DNA of 64,000 bases from Alphaproteobacteria bacterium (GTDB lineage Bacteria; Pseudomonadota; Alphaproteobacteria; Rhizobiales; Rhizobiaceae), in NCBI GenBank assembly GCA_024742485.1, contig JANSYK010000001.1:2170001-2234000 (forward strand), written 5' to 3'. The notes beneath the pieces are model-generated. The model searched no databases and was not told where the DNA came from. It worked only from the letters and a program-made list of their open reading frames with translations. A program made the translations under genes and the position numbers. Shown here one piece after another: positions 44,012 through 53,414 of this stretch (its first letter is position 1; the number at the start of each line of letters is the position of its first letter).

Positions 44012-44374
44012 ATGCGGCATCGGATCAGGCTACTCGCCGTGGCGGTCATGGCAATCGGACTGGCAGCTTGCCAATCGGATTACCGATATGGCCCCGGCTA
44101 CAACAGCAATTCCATTGAAGGCGTCTGGCTCGACCCCAATGGTATCCAGTCGAGTTTTTCCAACGGCACGTTCCAGACCAGGACGACTGATACCAATACG
44201 TTGCTGGCAACCGGGCGCTATACACAGATTAATCCGCGCCTTGTACAGATTGATATCCGGTCCCTTGTTCGCAACACAAACTCCCGGGTCAATTGCACAA
44301 TGGTTTCGCCAACCCAGCTCAACTGCACATCGAGTAGCGGCGGCCAGTTTACCCTGACACGGCGCCTTGTCTGA
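44012..44374 (+). CDS. omp10: Omp10-like outer-membrane lipoprotein
   Basis: A 120-residue lipoprotein. [11 protein letters not shown] is the lipobox with Cys at residue 20. The mature part closely resembles Brucella Omp10: [36 protein letters not shown] and [19 protein letters not shown], seen here as separate blocks. The two Cys residues probably form a disulfide. Omp10 homologues are abundant outer-membrane proteins in the order. It is preceded by GGAGG. No partner gene is evident. Confidence 0.9.
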   Translation: MRHRIRLLAVAVMAIGLAACQSDYRYGPGYNSNSIEGVWLDPNGIQSSFSNGTFQTRTTDTNTLLATGRYTQINPRLVQIDIRSLVRNTNSRVNCTMVSPTQLNCTSSSGGQFTLTRRLV

Positions 44375-44466
44375 TTGAATTCAGCAAAATCCGCGCCAGT
44401 TATGACTGACAACGCTCCGATAAATGGCGTCGCCAGACCTTGTATGCTTGAGGGAACTCTTTCGCC

Positions 44467-45720
44467 TTGACCGATTATTTTGACGAACTCGAAACGCGCG
44501 ATCCACGGGACCGCGAAGCAAGCCTGTTTTCCCGGCTGCCCCAATTCCTGGCGGACGCGTTTGAGCAAACCGATGGTTTGAAGGCATGGCTTGGCGATAT
44601 CGATCCTGGAACCATCAACAGCCGGCACGCTCTTGCCACACTGCCAGTCCTGCGCAAACCCGAACTGATGGAGATGCAGGCGCAGAACCCGCCATTTGGC
44701 GGCCTCGCTAACGCCGAAGCCCTTCGCGGAAACCGGGTTTTCATGTCGCCCGGTCCGATCTGGGAACCTCAGGGTCTTGGGGTTGATCCATGGCAGGCCG
44801 CGCGTGCGCTATATGCAGCTGGGATCCGACCCGGCGACAAGGTTCAAAACTGTTTTTCCTACCACATGACCCCGGGTGCCTTCGTTCTTGATGAAGCCGC
44901 GCGGGCCCTCGGGTGCCTTGTGTTTCCCGCCGGCGTTGGCAATACCGAAGCACAGATCGAAGCGGCGGTCGCACTGCGTCCGGATGTCTACACCGGGACG
45001 CCTGACTATCTCAAAATCATCCTCGACCAGGCTTTGGAAACCGGCAAGGATCTGTCGTCCTTCAAGCGGGCGCTTGTCTCGGGCGGCGCGCTGTTTCCTT
45101 CACTGCGCGAGGAGTATCGTCAGCGCGGTGTCCATGTTCTGCAGGCCTTTGCGACGGCGGATGTCGGCGTCATCGCCTATGAAAGCGCCGATAGCGCCGG
45201 ACACCCCCACCCGGGCATGATCATCAACGAAAACCTGATCGTCGAAATCGTCCGGCCCGGCACCGGAACGCCGGTTGACGAGGGCGACGTCGGCGAAATT
45301 GTCGTCACGTCACTCAACCCGGCCTATCCGCTGATCCGGTTTGGAACAGGTGACATGTCGGCCATCATGGAGGGTGCCTCCCCCTGCGGGCGCACCGGCA
45401 CGAGAATCAAGGGCTGGATGGGCCGCGCCGATCAACGCACCAAGATCAAGGGCATGTTCGTTGATCCAAAGCAGATCGGGCTTTTGCTACAGCGACATAG
45501 GGATCTCGCCAAAGCAAGGCTGGTCGTTCACCGTAAAGGCAGCGAGGATGCCATGCTGTTGGAGGTCGAACCCGTTGGTCAGGAGCACCCTGACGCCGCC
45601 GCAATCGCCAAGAGCCTGTCCGATATCACCAAGTTGCGCGGCGAGATTGCCGTGCGGCCATCCGGGAGTCTTCCCAATGATGGCAAGGTCATTTCCGACG
45701 AGCGCGACTACGAATCTTGA
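44467..45720 (+). CDS. AMP-dependent ligase, phenylacetate-CoA ligase-like
   Basis: A 417-residue protein of the PaaK-like branch of the ANL superfamily. YTGTPDYLKIILDQA, FKRALVSGGALFPSLREE, VLQAFATADVGVIAYES and GWMGRADQRTKIKGMFVDP are recognisable. The last is the A8-like hinge with the typical KIKGMFV. It presumably adenylates an aromatic or aryl-acetic acid and transfers it to CoA. The TTG start at 44467 leaves a usual N-terminus. No ring-oxidation or degradation gene is near, so the substrate is open. Confidence 0.82.
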   Translation: MTDYFDELETRDPRDREASLFSRLPQFLADAFEQTDGLKAWLGDIDPGTINSRHALATLPVLRKPELMEMQAQNPPFGGLANAEALRGNRVFMSPGPIWEPQGLGVDPWQAARALYAAGIRPGDKVQNCFSYHMTPGAFVLDEAARALGCLVFPAGVGNTEAQIEAAVALRPDVYTGTPDYLKIILDQALETGKDLSSFKRALVSGGALFPSLREEYRQRGVHVLQAFATADVGVIAYESADSAGHPHPGMIINENLIVEIVRPGTGTPVDEGDVGEIVVTSLNPAYPLIRFGTGDMSAIMEGASPCGRTGTRIKGWMGRADQRTKIKGMFVDPKQIGLLLQRHRDLAKARLVVHRKGSEDAMLLEVEPVGQEHPDAAAIAKSLSDITKLRGEIAVRPSGSLPNDGKVISDERDYES

Positions 45721-45853
45721 GGCCAATTGCAAGCTTGCGATCGGCCGGCAATGATGGAAACATGGCCTTCTGATGAAGAGTTGAGCCACTCCATTTAGGT
45801 GCTTCGTCACAATTTTCGCATCCCCTCCCATTTTTTCAGTAAAGGAGCCCCCC

Positions 45854-47716
45854 ATGTCGAAATTTATTACGCGATTGCTCCTGTCGACAGCGGCCCTGGC
45901 CGTTTCGACGGGCATGGCTTTGGCGGACTTTGAATTGAATGTCCTTCATTTCAATGACCTTCACAGCCGCATTGAGCCGATCAACAGGTTCGATTCCACC
46001 TGCTCGGCCGAAGATGATGCCGAGGGAAAATGTTTTGGCGGCGTGGCGCGTCTCAAGACCGCGATTGACCAGCGCCGGGCCGATCTGGAAAATGTTCTCG
46101 TTCTGTCAGCTGGCGACAATTTCCAGGGATCGCTCTTCTACAGCACCTACAAGGGGGAAGCCGAGGCAGAGTTTCTCGATCTTATGGGGCTCGATGCGAA
46201 CGTCATTGGCAACCACGAATTCGACGACGGTGATGATGTTCTGGCACGGTTTCTCGACAAGACGACATTTCCCACCATTTCGGGCAATGCGCTGATCGGC
46301 GCCAACAGCCCACTTGCCGGGAAGATGCCCGAATACATCATCAAGGATGTCGGCGGCGAAAAGATCGCGATTATCGGCGCTGTGGCAGAGGACACGGGAG
46401 AAACATCATCACCCAGCGACGCCGTCCTTTTCATGGATTCGGTTCTCTACCTCAATGACGCCGTCGCCAAGGTCAAGGAAGCCGGTGCGACCAAGATTAT
46501 CGCCCTGACCCACACCGGACTTGCAAAGGACAAGCAGATCGCAGCTGAAGTCGACGGCATCGATCTGATTGTGGGCGGACACAGCCACACGCTGATGTCC
46601 AATGAGGATGACAAGGCGGAGCACCCCTATCCAGTTACCATAACCGGTCCCTCCGGCAAGGAGGTGCCGATTGCCCACGCCTATGCCTATTCAAAATACC
46701 TCGGAGAAATCAAGGTCGTCTTTGACGATGACGGCAACATCACAAGCGTTTCCGGCGCGCCAGTTCTGATTGACGCTCAATTTGCTCCTGATCCCGCGAT
46801 GGTCGCCCGGATCAAGGAACTTGCGGCACCCATCGAGAAGCTCAAGAAAACGGTTATCGCCGTCACCGAAGCAACGATTGATGGCGACCGAAGCAATTGC
46901 CGCGCACGTGAATGCGAAATGGGCAACCTGGTCACCGACGCCATGCTGCAACGTGTCTCCGGCCAGGGCATCGAGATCGCCATCCAGAATGGAGGCGGTC
47001 TGCGTGCCTCGATTGATCAGGGCAACGTCACCATGGGCGAAGTGCTCACGGTCCTGCCCTTTCAGAACACGCTCTCCACTTTCCGGTTGAAGGGATCGGA
47101 TGTGATTGCGGCGCTTGAAAACGGTGTCAGCCAGATCGAAGAAGGCGGCGGGCGCTTCCCGCAGGTTGCCGGGTTGAAATACAGTTTTGACCCCTCCAAG
47201 CCTGCCGGGTCGAGAACGTCCGACGTCATGGTGCGCAAGGATGGCGCCTACGAGCCGATCGACGCCGACACGGTCTACGGTGTCGTGTCCAACAACTTCA
47301 TGCGCGGCGGCGGTGACGGCTATTCGGTCTTTGTCACGGGTGGCATGGACGCCTATGATTTCGGGCCCGGTCTGGAAGACGTGGTGGCGCAGTACCTGAC
47401 GGCCAATTCGCCCTACACGCCTTACCTCAACAATCGCATCACGCAGGTTTCGGCGAATGCGTCCCAGCCGATTGCAAAGGAAGCCGATTCGGCAATGGAA
47501 AAGATGGAGGACGAGGCCAAGGAAGGTGTTGCGATGGTCGAAAAGGCAGTGATGTCGGCTGAAAGCCATGTGGTGGCGGCAGGTGACAGCCTGTGGAAGC
47601 TTGCCGAAAAATATCTTGGCGATGGCCTGAAATGGGGCGACATCGCCAAGGCCAATCCCGATCAAGACCCGAACAAGCTGGAGGTTGGAACCGCCCTGAC
47701 CATTCCATCCAAGTAA
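45854..47716 (+). CDS. Secreted 5'-nucleotidase with C-terminal LysM domain
   Basis: A 620-residue periplasmic enzyme of the metallophosphatase/5'-nucleotidase family that removes phosphate from nucleotides. Signal peptide LLLSTAALAVSTGMALA, then metal-site motifs NVLHFNDLHSR, SAGDNFQGS, GNHEFDDG, ALTHTG and GGHSHT, then the C-terminal substrate domain with NGGGLRASI and NNFMRGGGDGY. The final 60 residues after an Ala/Glu/Met-rich linker form a LysM repeat (HVVAAGDSLWKLAEKYLGDG), which should bind peptidoglycan. A LysM fused to a 5'-nucleotidase is unusual. ATG 45854 follows AAAGGAG. A terminator follows. Confidence 0.92.
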   Translation: MSKFITRLLLSTAALAVSTGMALADFELNVLHFNDLHSRIEPINRFDSTCSAEDDAEGKCFGGVARLKTAIDQRRADLENVLVLSAGDNFQGSLFYSTYKGEAEAEFLDLMGLDANVIGNHEFDDGDDVLARFLDKTTFPTISGNALIGANSPLAGKMPEYIIKDVGGEKIAIIGAVAEDTGETSSPSDAVLFMDSVLYLNDAVAKVKEAGATKIIALTHTGLAKDKQIAAEVDGIDLIVGGHSHTLMSNEDDKAEHPYPVTITGPSGKEVPIAHAYAYSKYLGEIKVVFDDDGNITSVSGAPVLIDAQFAPDPAMVARIKELAAPIEKLKKTVIAVTEATIDGDRSNCRARECEMGNLVTDAMLQRVSGQGIEIAIQNGGGLRASIDQGNVTMGEVLTVLPFQNTLSTFRLKGSDVIAALENGVSQIEEGGGRFPQVAGLKYSFDPSKPAGSRTSDVMVRKDGAYEPIDADTVYGVVSNNFMRGGGDGYSVFVTGGMDAYDFGPGLEDVVAQYLTANSPYTPYLNNRITQVSANASQPIAKEADSAMEKMEDEAKEGVAMVEKAVMSAESHVVAAGDSLWKLAEKYLGDGLKWGDIAKANPDQDPNKLEVGTALTIPSK

Positions 47717-47736
47717 AGCAACGAAATCGATTGGAG

Positions 47737-47768
47737 CGGCCCGGCATTGCCCGGGCCGTTTTCTTTTT
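47737..47768 (+). terminator. Rho-independent terminator after the 5'-nucleotidase gene
   Basis: CGGCCCGG (47737-47744) pairs with CCGGGCCG (47751-47758) across a 6-base loop and is followed by TTTTCTTTTT. This is a good intrinsic terminator that isolates hemH from the upstream gene. Confidence 0.9.
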
Positions 47769-47841
47769 GCCATCTGCTGGACAGGCTTGAAATCAACCCC
47801 CTCTCCCATATGTTCCAAGCAGACCAAACAACGGAACGCCC

Positions 47842-48906
47842 ATGAATATCAGCAACCCTGAGACCAACGATGCCGTACCGGTGGAGACCACCCTTCCCCC
47901 GGATCATCCGCCCGTCGCGTTCGCCAAGGTCGGTGTCCTGCTGGTCAATCTGGGCACCCCGGACGGCACGGACTATGTTTCCATGCGTCGTTATCTGCGG
48001 GAGTTCCTGACCGACAAACGTGTCATCGAATGGCCGCGGGCACTCTGGTATCCAATTCTGTTCGGCATTGTTCTCAACACCCGGCCCGGACGGGTCGGCA
48101 AGGCATATGAATCCATCTGGAACACCGAACGCGACGAAAGTTATCTGCGCACCTATACCAGGAGCCAGTCGGATCTTCTGGGCGAGGCCCTGAAGGACCA
48201 TCCGCAGATCATCGTGGACTGGGCAATGCGCTATGGCCAGCCTTCGATCTCAGATCGTATCAATGCACTCCAGCAGGCCGGCTGCGAACGCGTCCTTCTG
48301 TTTCCGCTTTATCCGCAATATGCCGCCAGCACCACGGCCACTGTCAATGACAAGGCGTTTGAAGCACTCAGCGCCATGCGGTGGCAACCGGCCCTGCGCA
48401 CCGTGCCGCCCTATCATGACGATCCTGCCTATATCAAAGCCCTCGCCCATTCGATCGAAACGCATCTGGCGGGTCTCGATTGGGAACCGGAAATTGTGCT
48501 GTCCTCCTTTCACGGCATTCCACAATCCTATTTTGCCAAGGGCGATCCCTATCACTGCCACTGCATGAAGACAGCGCGGCTGGTGCGCGAGGAACTCGGT
48601 TGGGACGAGAGCCGGTTCAGGGCGACATTTCAGTCACGCTTCGGCCCGGAGGAATGGCTGCAGCCCTACACCGACAAGACAATCGAAAAACTGGCCAAGG
48701 ACGGCACCAGGCGAATTGCAGTGATCAATCCGGGCTTTGTCTCCGACTGTCTGGAGACGCTGGAAGAGATCGCCGGCGAAGGCGAAGAGATTTTCCATGA
48801 ACATGGTGGCGAGAAGTTCACCCACATTCCCTGCCTCAATGACGGCAAATCGGGCATGGATGTGATCGAAACCGTGGTGCGCCGGGAACTGCAAGGCTGG
48901 ATCTGA
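47842..48906 (+). CDS. hemH: Ferrochelatase
   Basis: Inserts Fe2+ into protoporphyrin IX, the last step of haem synthesis. The 354-residue enzyme shows VLLVNLGTPDGTDYV near the start, FPLYPQYAASTTATV in the centre, SSFHGIPQSYFAKGDPYHCHC with the metal-binding His, and the conserved end FVSDCLETLEEIAGEGEEIF. A [2Fe-2S] cluster motif is not apparent. The ATG is preceded by CGGA with weak match. The next gene is 134 bases on. Confidence 0.95.
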   Translation: MNISNPETNDAVPVETTLPPDHPPVAFAKVGVLLVNLGTPDGTDYVSMRRYLREFLTDKRVIEWPRALWYPILFGIVLNTRPGRVGKAYESIWNTERDESYLRTYTRSQSDLLGEALKDHPQIIVDWAMRYGQPSISDRINALQQAGCERVLLFPLYPQYAASTTATVNDKAFEALSAMRWQPALRTVPPYHDDPAYIKALAHSIETHLAGLDWEPEIVLSSFHGIPQSYFAKGDPYHCHCMKTARLVREELGWDESRFRATFQSRFGPEEWLQPYTDKTIEKLAKDGTRRIAVINPGFVSDCLETLEEIAGEGEEIFHEHGGEKFTHIPCLNDGKSGMDVIETVVRRELQGWI

Positions 48907-49040
48907 CCGACGAACGGGTCGTCATCCACACTGCTCATTTGCAACTTTCACAATAAATCCCCATCTTCGCCCATGAACCGTCCCGGTGGATCGAGTGATT
49001 CGCGGCGGATCAGTGATTATTTGAAACGGGAGAAAACGCC

Positions 49041-50036
49041 ATGCCACTGGCCGGTTTTGACATTGCGGTCATCGTATTTGTCGTCCTTGTCATCCTCGTT
49101 CTGTTTGCCGGCATCAAGACGATACCGCAGGGCTACAATTACACCGTCGAACGTTTCGGGCGCTATACACGAACCCTCAATCCGGGCCTCAATCTGATTG
49201 TTCCGTTCATTGACCGGGTCGGTGCACGCATGAACATGATGGAACAGGTCCTCGATGTGCCGACGCAGGAGGTCATCACTCGGGACAATGCCAGCGTTGC
49301 CGCAGATGCCGTCGCCTTCTACCAGGTTCTCAATGCGCCGCAGGCCGCCTACCAGGTCAACAATCTGGAAACCGCCCTGCTCAATCTGACCATGACCAAC
49401 ATCCGTTCCGTCATGGGTTCCATGGACCTTGACGAACTCCTGTCCAATCGCGACGCGATCAATGACCGGCTGCTGAAAGTGGTCGACGAAGCCGCCAGTC
49501 CCTGGGGTATCAAGATCACCCGTGTAGAGATCAAGGACATCAATCCTCCCAACGATCTGGTCGACTCCATGGCCCGGCAGATGAAGGCGGAGCGCGAAAA
49601 AAGAGCCGAAGTTCTGGAGGCTGAAGGATCCCGAAATGCGCAGATCCTGCGTGCCGAGGGTGCCAAACAGGCAGCCATCCTGGAAGCCGAGGGCACACGG
49701 GAAGCCGCATTCCGCGAGGCCGAAGCGCGCGAGCGGCTGGCCCAGGCGGAAGCCAAGGCAACACAGATGGTATCCGAAGCCATCGCCAGCGGCGATGTCC
49801 AGGCCATCAACTATTTCATTGCTCAGAAATACACCGAAGCCCTGACCTCCATCGGAACGGCCAAGAACCAGAAGATTGTCATGATGCCGATGGAAGCCAC
49901 ATCGCTGATTGGCTCGCTCGGTGGAATCGGCGCCATCGCCAAGGAAGTATTTGGCGATCATCCCGGCGGTGACAGCAGTCCGCCGCGCCGCGGCCGCACG
50001 GTACCGTCGGCCGGCCCGCGGGACGACCAGCCGTGA
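49041..50036 (+). CDS. SPFH/stomatin-like membrane protein (QmcA type)
   Basis: A 331-residue membrane scaffold of the stomatin/prohibitin group. One N-terminal helix ([19 protein letters not shown]), the SPFH domain with [22 protein letters not shown] and [11 protein letters not shown], then an Ala/Glu-rich coiled coil from about residue 190 ([26 protein letters not shown]). These proteins form large ring-like assemblies around membrane proteases or transporters. GGGAGAA precedes the ATG. It overlaps the NfeD partner by four bases, a classic conserved pair. Confidence 0.95.
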   Translation: MPLAGFDIAVIVFVVLVILVLFAGIKTIPQGYNYTVERFGRYTRTLNPGLNLIVPFIDRVGARMNMMEQVLDVPTQEVITRDNASVAADAVAFYQVLNAPQAAYQVNNLETALLNLTMTNIRSVMGSMDLDELLSNRDAINDRLLKVVDEAASPWGIKITRVEIKDINPPNDLVDSMARQMKAEREKRAEVLEAEGSRNAQILRAEGAKQAAILEAEGTREAAFREAEARERLAQAEAKATQMVSEAIASGDVQAINYFIAQKYTEALTSIGTAKNQKIVMMPMEATSLIGSLGGIGAIAKEVFGDHPGGDSSPPRRGRTVPSAGPRDDQP

Positions 50037-50491
50037 TCGAGCGAATCGTGGCCGAACTTGGCCCGTGGACCTGGTGGGTTCTCGGGCTGGTTCTGTTGAC
50101 GGCCGAGATCATCATGCCGGGCGTGTTCCTGATCTGGATCGGCCTAGCTTCGATCGTCGTCGGCGGCCTGTCCCTGTTCCTTTGGGGTGATGCCATTTGG
50201 ACCTGGCAGATACAAATCCTGATATTTGCCGTTTTGTCCGTCATTTTCGCGATTGCCGGACGCCGCATCATGGCGCGCTACGGAGGTGAAACCGACGAAC
50301 CGCTGCTCAATCAGCGCGGCGCAAGCCTCGTCGGACGCACGGCAACATTGACCGAGCCGATTTCGGAAGGTCGGGGCCGGATCCGCATCGATGATACGCT
50401 CTGGGTTGTCGGCGGCCCGGATTTGCCGATCGGCACCCAGGTCCGCATCATCGAAAGCGATGGTCGGGAGTTGCGTGTCGAGCCGGTTTGA
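50033..50491 (+). CDS. NfeD family membrane protein
   Basis: A 152-residue inner-membrane protein of the short NfeD type. Two or three hydrophobic helices ([22 protein letters not shown] and [17 protein letters not shown]) are followed by an OB-fold domain ([21 protein letters not shown]). It begins with GTG inside the SPFH gene, so translation is coupled. NfeD and SPFH proteins act together in membrane microdomain quality control. Confidence 0.94.
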   Translation: MIERIVAELGPWTWWVLGLVLLTAEIIMPGVFLIWIGLASIVVGGLSLFLWGDAIWTWQIQILIFAVLSVIFAIAGRRIMARYGGETDEPLLNQRGASLVGRTATLTEPISEGRGRIRIDDTLWVVGGPDLPIGTQVRIIESDGRELRVEPV

Positions 50492-50584
50492 CACGGGATG
50501 AAATCGTCAATCGGCGTCCGCTTATAAAGAAAGCCTTAACCACGACCCTTTACGGTTTGGCAACGATTCAAACCGGTCTGGCTT

Positions 50585-52105
50585 ATGGCATCGCATTGGC
50601 AAAACAACACGGAGAGCGAGCGGGTGCGGCCGCTGTGGGCGACAGCTTGCTGTGTCCTGGCGTTAATGGCTGCCGACCCGTCGCCGGTCTTCGCGCAATC
50701 CACCGGGAACACGGAGGAACTGCGGGGCATTGGGGCCAGCGATGATGGGCTGAACGGTGCTGAACGCCGTCGCAACGAGCGATCCGCGGAAAATGGTTCA
50801 GACAATGCAACGGGCGATCCATTGGCCGAGCCGTCTGCCGGGGCAACACAAACGGATGCATCGGAAATCACGGGCACCATTCAACCGGTGCAGGCGCAGG
50901 AGCCGGTGCAAATCCCCGGTACAATCAATCCGCGGCAAACAACCGTTGATAACCAGAGCAACCTGATCGATGATCCCGAACCCTATGATCAGATCGGCAT
51001 TCGGATCGGCACATTCGTCCTGCGATCATCGGTCACCGAACAGATTGCCCACGAAATCGATCGGGACGGCAGCGAAAGAACGGAAAGAACCTACAGCCGC
51101 ACAACACTCAACGGCGAACTGCAATCCGACTGGTCCAGACATCAGCTCACAATCACCGGCGAACAGGTCATAGACGAGACACTGAGCGGCAACGGTGCAG
51201 AGGATCCCAGCACATCGGTCGACGCAGACCTTCGGCTTGATCTGTCGTCCGACACCACCGCCAATGTGACGTTCGACTATTCATTTGGCAGGGAAAGTCA
51301 GACGGATGCCAATGCCATCAGCAATGCCTTCTCGCAGTCGGATGTCCATGAATTCAACACCAGCGCTTCGCTCGAACATCTGATCGGCTCATGGCGCGGC
51401 ACCGCCACATTGAGTGGAGGGCGGTCGACCTATGGCGACGCCGAACTGGGTGATGGGTCGATCATCAGACAGTCGGACCGCGACGAATATGATTACACAG
51501 TAACACTGCGCGCCGGCGTCGACATCGGTGCCAACCATCTGCCATTTGTCGAAGGTGATTTCGGTCAGATCCTCTATGATCAGACGATTGATGACTTCGG
51601 CTTCGCACGGTCCTCCAAGACCTACGGGCTCCGGGTTGGCACGCAATTCGATTTCGGTGACAAACTCAATGGCGAGATCGCGGTTGGTTATGCGCAGCGC
51701 GACATCGATGACAGCCGACTAGCCCCCATCAAGGGCGTGACGGTTGACGGATTTTCCACATGGTCGCCCCGCCGCGGTCTCGAGATCGTATCCGGCCTGA
51801 CAACGACGCTGGAGGATTCGACAACGGAAAATGTGTCCGGATCCGTCTACTACGCCGGCACCACGGAAATCTCCTATCAATTGCGTGAAAACCTCACAAC
51901 GACGATTGATGGCGTTCTGGGCTGGCGCAATTACTCAGGGGAGCTCGGCAATCAGACGGTCATCGGTATCGGTGCCGGATTTATCTGGTGGCTGAACCGT
52001 CGTTTCGGCATCGACGGCGACATCAGCTATGAAAAGACCCTGACCGAAGGCGACACTGACAGCGACGACCTGTTCGTGGGGCTGGGCGTGACACTGCGCC
52101 CGTGA
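50585..52105 (+). CDS. Outer-membrane beta-barrel protein (BBP2-like)
   Basis: A 506-residue protein. After a signal peptide ending in PSPVFAQ there is a Ser/Asp/Gln-rich region and from about residue 140 a long run of alternating-hydrophobic strands typical of a transmembrane barrel (RTTLNGELQSDWSRHQL, ADLRLDLSSDTTANVTFDYSF, YGLRVGTQFDFGDKLNGEIA). It closes with a terminal aromatic/Pro, GVTLRP. The family resembles PF10082. It may act in export or surface attachment of polysaccharide. The start site has only a weak ribosome binding site. Confidence 0.82.
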   Translation: MASHWQNNTESERVRPLWATACCVLALMAADPSPVFAQSTGNTEELRGIGASDDGLNGAERRRNERSAENGSDNATGDPLAEPSAGATQTDASEITGTIQPVQAQEPVQIPGTINPRQTTVDNQSNLIDDPEPYDQIGIRIGTFVLRSSVTEQIAHEIDRDGSERTERTYSRTTLNGELQSDWSRHQLTITGEQVIDETLSGNGAEDPSTSVDADLRLDLSSDTTANVTFDYSFGRESQTDANAISNAFSQSDVHEFNTSASLEHLIGSWRGTATLSGGRSTYGDAELGDGSIIRQSDRDEYDYTVTLRAGVDIGANHLPFVEGDFGQILYDQTIDDFGFARSSKTYGLRVGTQFDFGDKLNGEIAVGYAQRDIDDSRLAPIKGVTVDGFSTWSPRRGLEIVSGLTTTLEDSTTENVSGSVYYAGTTEISYQLRENLTTTIDGVLGWRNYSGELGNQTVIGIGAGFIWWLNRRFGIDGDISYEKTLTEGDTDSDDLFVGLGVTLRP

Positions 52106-52210
52106 TCATGCACCAACGGCCGCTGCTGATGGCCATCACGGGCTCGGTGCGGTTCGGTGATTTGCTCTCAGACCGGTCGGGCGAGCATTGTGAGCAGAAC
52201 CGGCCCGGTT

Positions 52211-53098
52211 TCAGATAGCGTCAAGCATCAGCCGTAAATCATCCTCGACCTTGGCACGGATATCATCGCGCCGCAGTGCGAAGGATACATTGGCTTTGAT
52301 AAAGCCTTCCTTCGACCCGCAATCGAATGTGTTGCCGCGAAACCGGTAGGCTGAAAAGGACTGGCGCTCGGCGAGCTTGAGCATCGCATCGGTGATTTGA
52401 ATTTCGTTGCCCGCTCCACGTTCCTGGGTCTCCAGAATCTTGAAGATTTCCGGCTGCAGAATGTAACGGCCATTGATGAAATAGTTGGATGGCGCCGTCC
52501 CCGGGGCGGGTTTTTCGACCATGGACGCTATCTGGAACCCGTCTGCATCGATATCTTCACCGACGCCGACAATGCCGTAATTGTGGGTCTGGTCCTCCGG
52601 GACTTCCTCGACCGAGATCACATTGCCGCCAACCTTGTCGTAGAGCTCGACCATCCCGGTCAGGCAGCCCTTGTCATCCTGCATGACCATATCCGGCAAC
52701 AGCAGCGCGAAGGGTTCGTCACCGACCAGCTCGCGGGCACACCACACCGCATGTCCGAGCCCAAGCGGTTCCTGTTGCCTTGTAAAGCTCGTTTGCCCCG
52801 GTTTGGGTTGACCGGCCTGCAGACTGGCGATCTCATCGTGCTTCTCACGTTTTTTCAACGTGGCATTCAGTTCAACCTGGATATCGAAATGATCCTCGAT
52901 GACCGCCTTGTTGCGGCCGGTCACGAAAATGAAGTGCTCGATGCCCGCGGCCCGGGCTTCATCGACCACATATTGAATGACGGGCTTGTCGACGACGGTC
53001 AGCATTTCCTTCGGAATGGCCTTCGTTGCCGGCAGAAACCGAGTTCCAAGACCGGCGACCGGGAAAACCGCCTTGCGGACCTTACGCTGCTGCGCCAT
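52211..53098 (-). CDS. galU: UTP-glucose-1-phosphate uridylyltransferase
   Basis: Makes UDP-glucose for envelope polysaccharides. The 295-residue protein has [23 protein letters not shown] at the start with the nucleotidyl-transfer Lys region, [44 protein letters not shown] and [19 protein letters not shown]. These make it a clear GalU. It is divergent from the lytic transglycosylase gene over a 316-base control region. Confidence 0.96.
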   Translation of the reverse strand: MAQQRKVRKAVFPVAGLGTRFLPATKAIPKEMLTVVDKPVIQYVVDEARAAGIEHFIFVTGRNKAVIEDHFDIQVELNATLKKREKHDEIASLQAGQPKPGQTSFTRQQEPLGLGHAVWCARELVGDEPFALLLPDMVMQDDKGCLTGMVELYDKVGGNVISVEEVPEDQTHNYGIVGVGEDIDADGFQIASMVEKPAPGTAPSNYFINGRYILQPEIFKILETQERGAGNEIQITDAMLKLAERQSFSAYRFRGNTFDCGSKEGFIKANVSFALRRDDIRAKVEDDLRLMLDAI

Positions 53099-53414
53099 GC
53101 GCTATCACCCTCTCCATGATCATGTGACGTGTGGCCAATAGCCGATAAATCGAGCCGCATGCAACTCGTAATGCCATTGGGGGACCTGTTTATCGGCCAA
53201 ATGGCGAAGCAACAGAAGTGTCACCGTCGACAATCCAAATGGCCACCATATGGTTAACACTTTGTTGACGGATCGACTCTAGTGTCGGCTTGATACGCGA
53301 CCAAGGCGATGGAACACATAAACCTTGTCTGGTATGATTTGCTGCCTTGCCCAGGGCACATTGCTGCGATAGCAGCAAAAAAACCGTTCGGGAATGAACA
53401 TCGTGGAGATTTCG
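53099..53414. other. Divergent control region between galU and the transglycosylase
   Basis: This 316-base segment contains no gene. TTAACACTTTGTTGA at 53254-53268 is a near match (one base off) to the CtrA TTAA-N7-TTAA box, and GACTC at 53275-53279 is a CcrM methylation site. A short stretch at 53280-53295 resembles the arm of the TIR element at 28989 but no second arm is present. Promoters of both genes must lie here. Confidence 0.5.

Noticed and set aside
46691-47827. A 378-codon open frame on the minus strand
   Set aside because: It is antisense to the 5'-nucleotidase gene and crosses its terminator; there are no family features.
53280-53295. A short match to the left arm of the TIR element at 28989
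   Set aside because: Only about 14 of 18 bases agree and no right arm exists, so chance is the simpler explanation.
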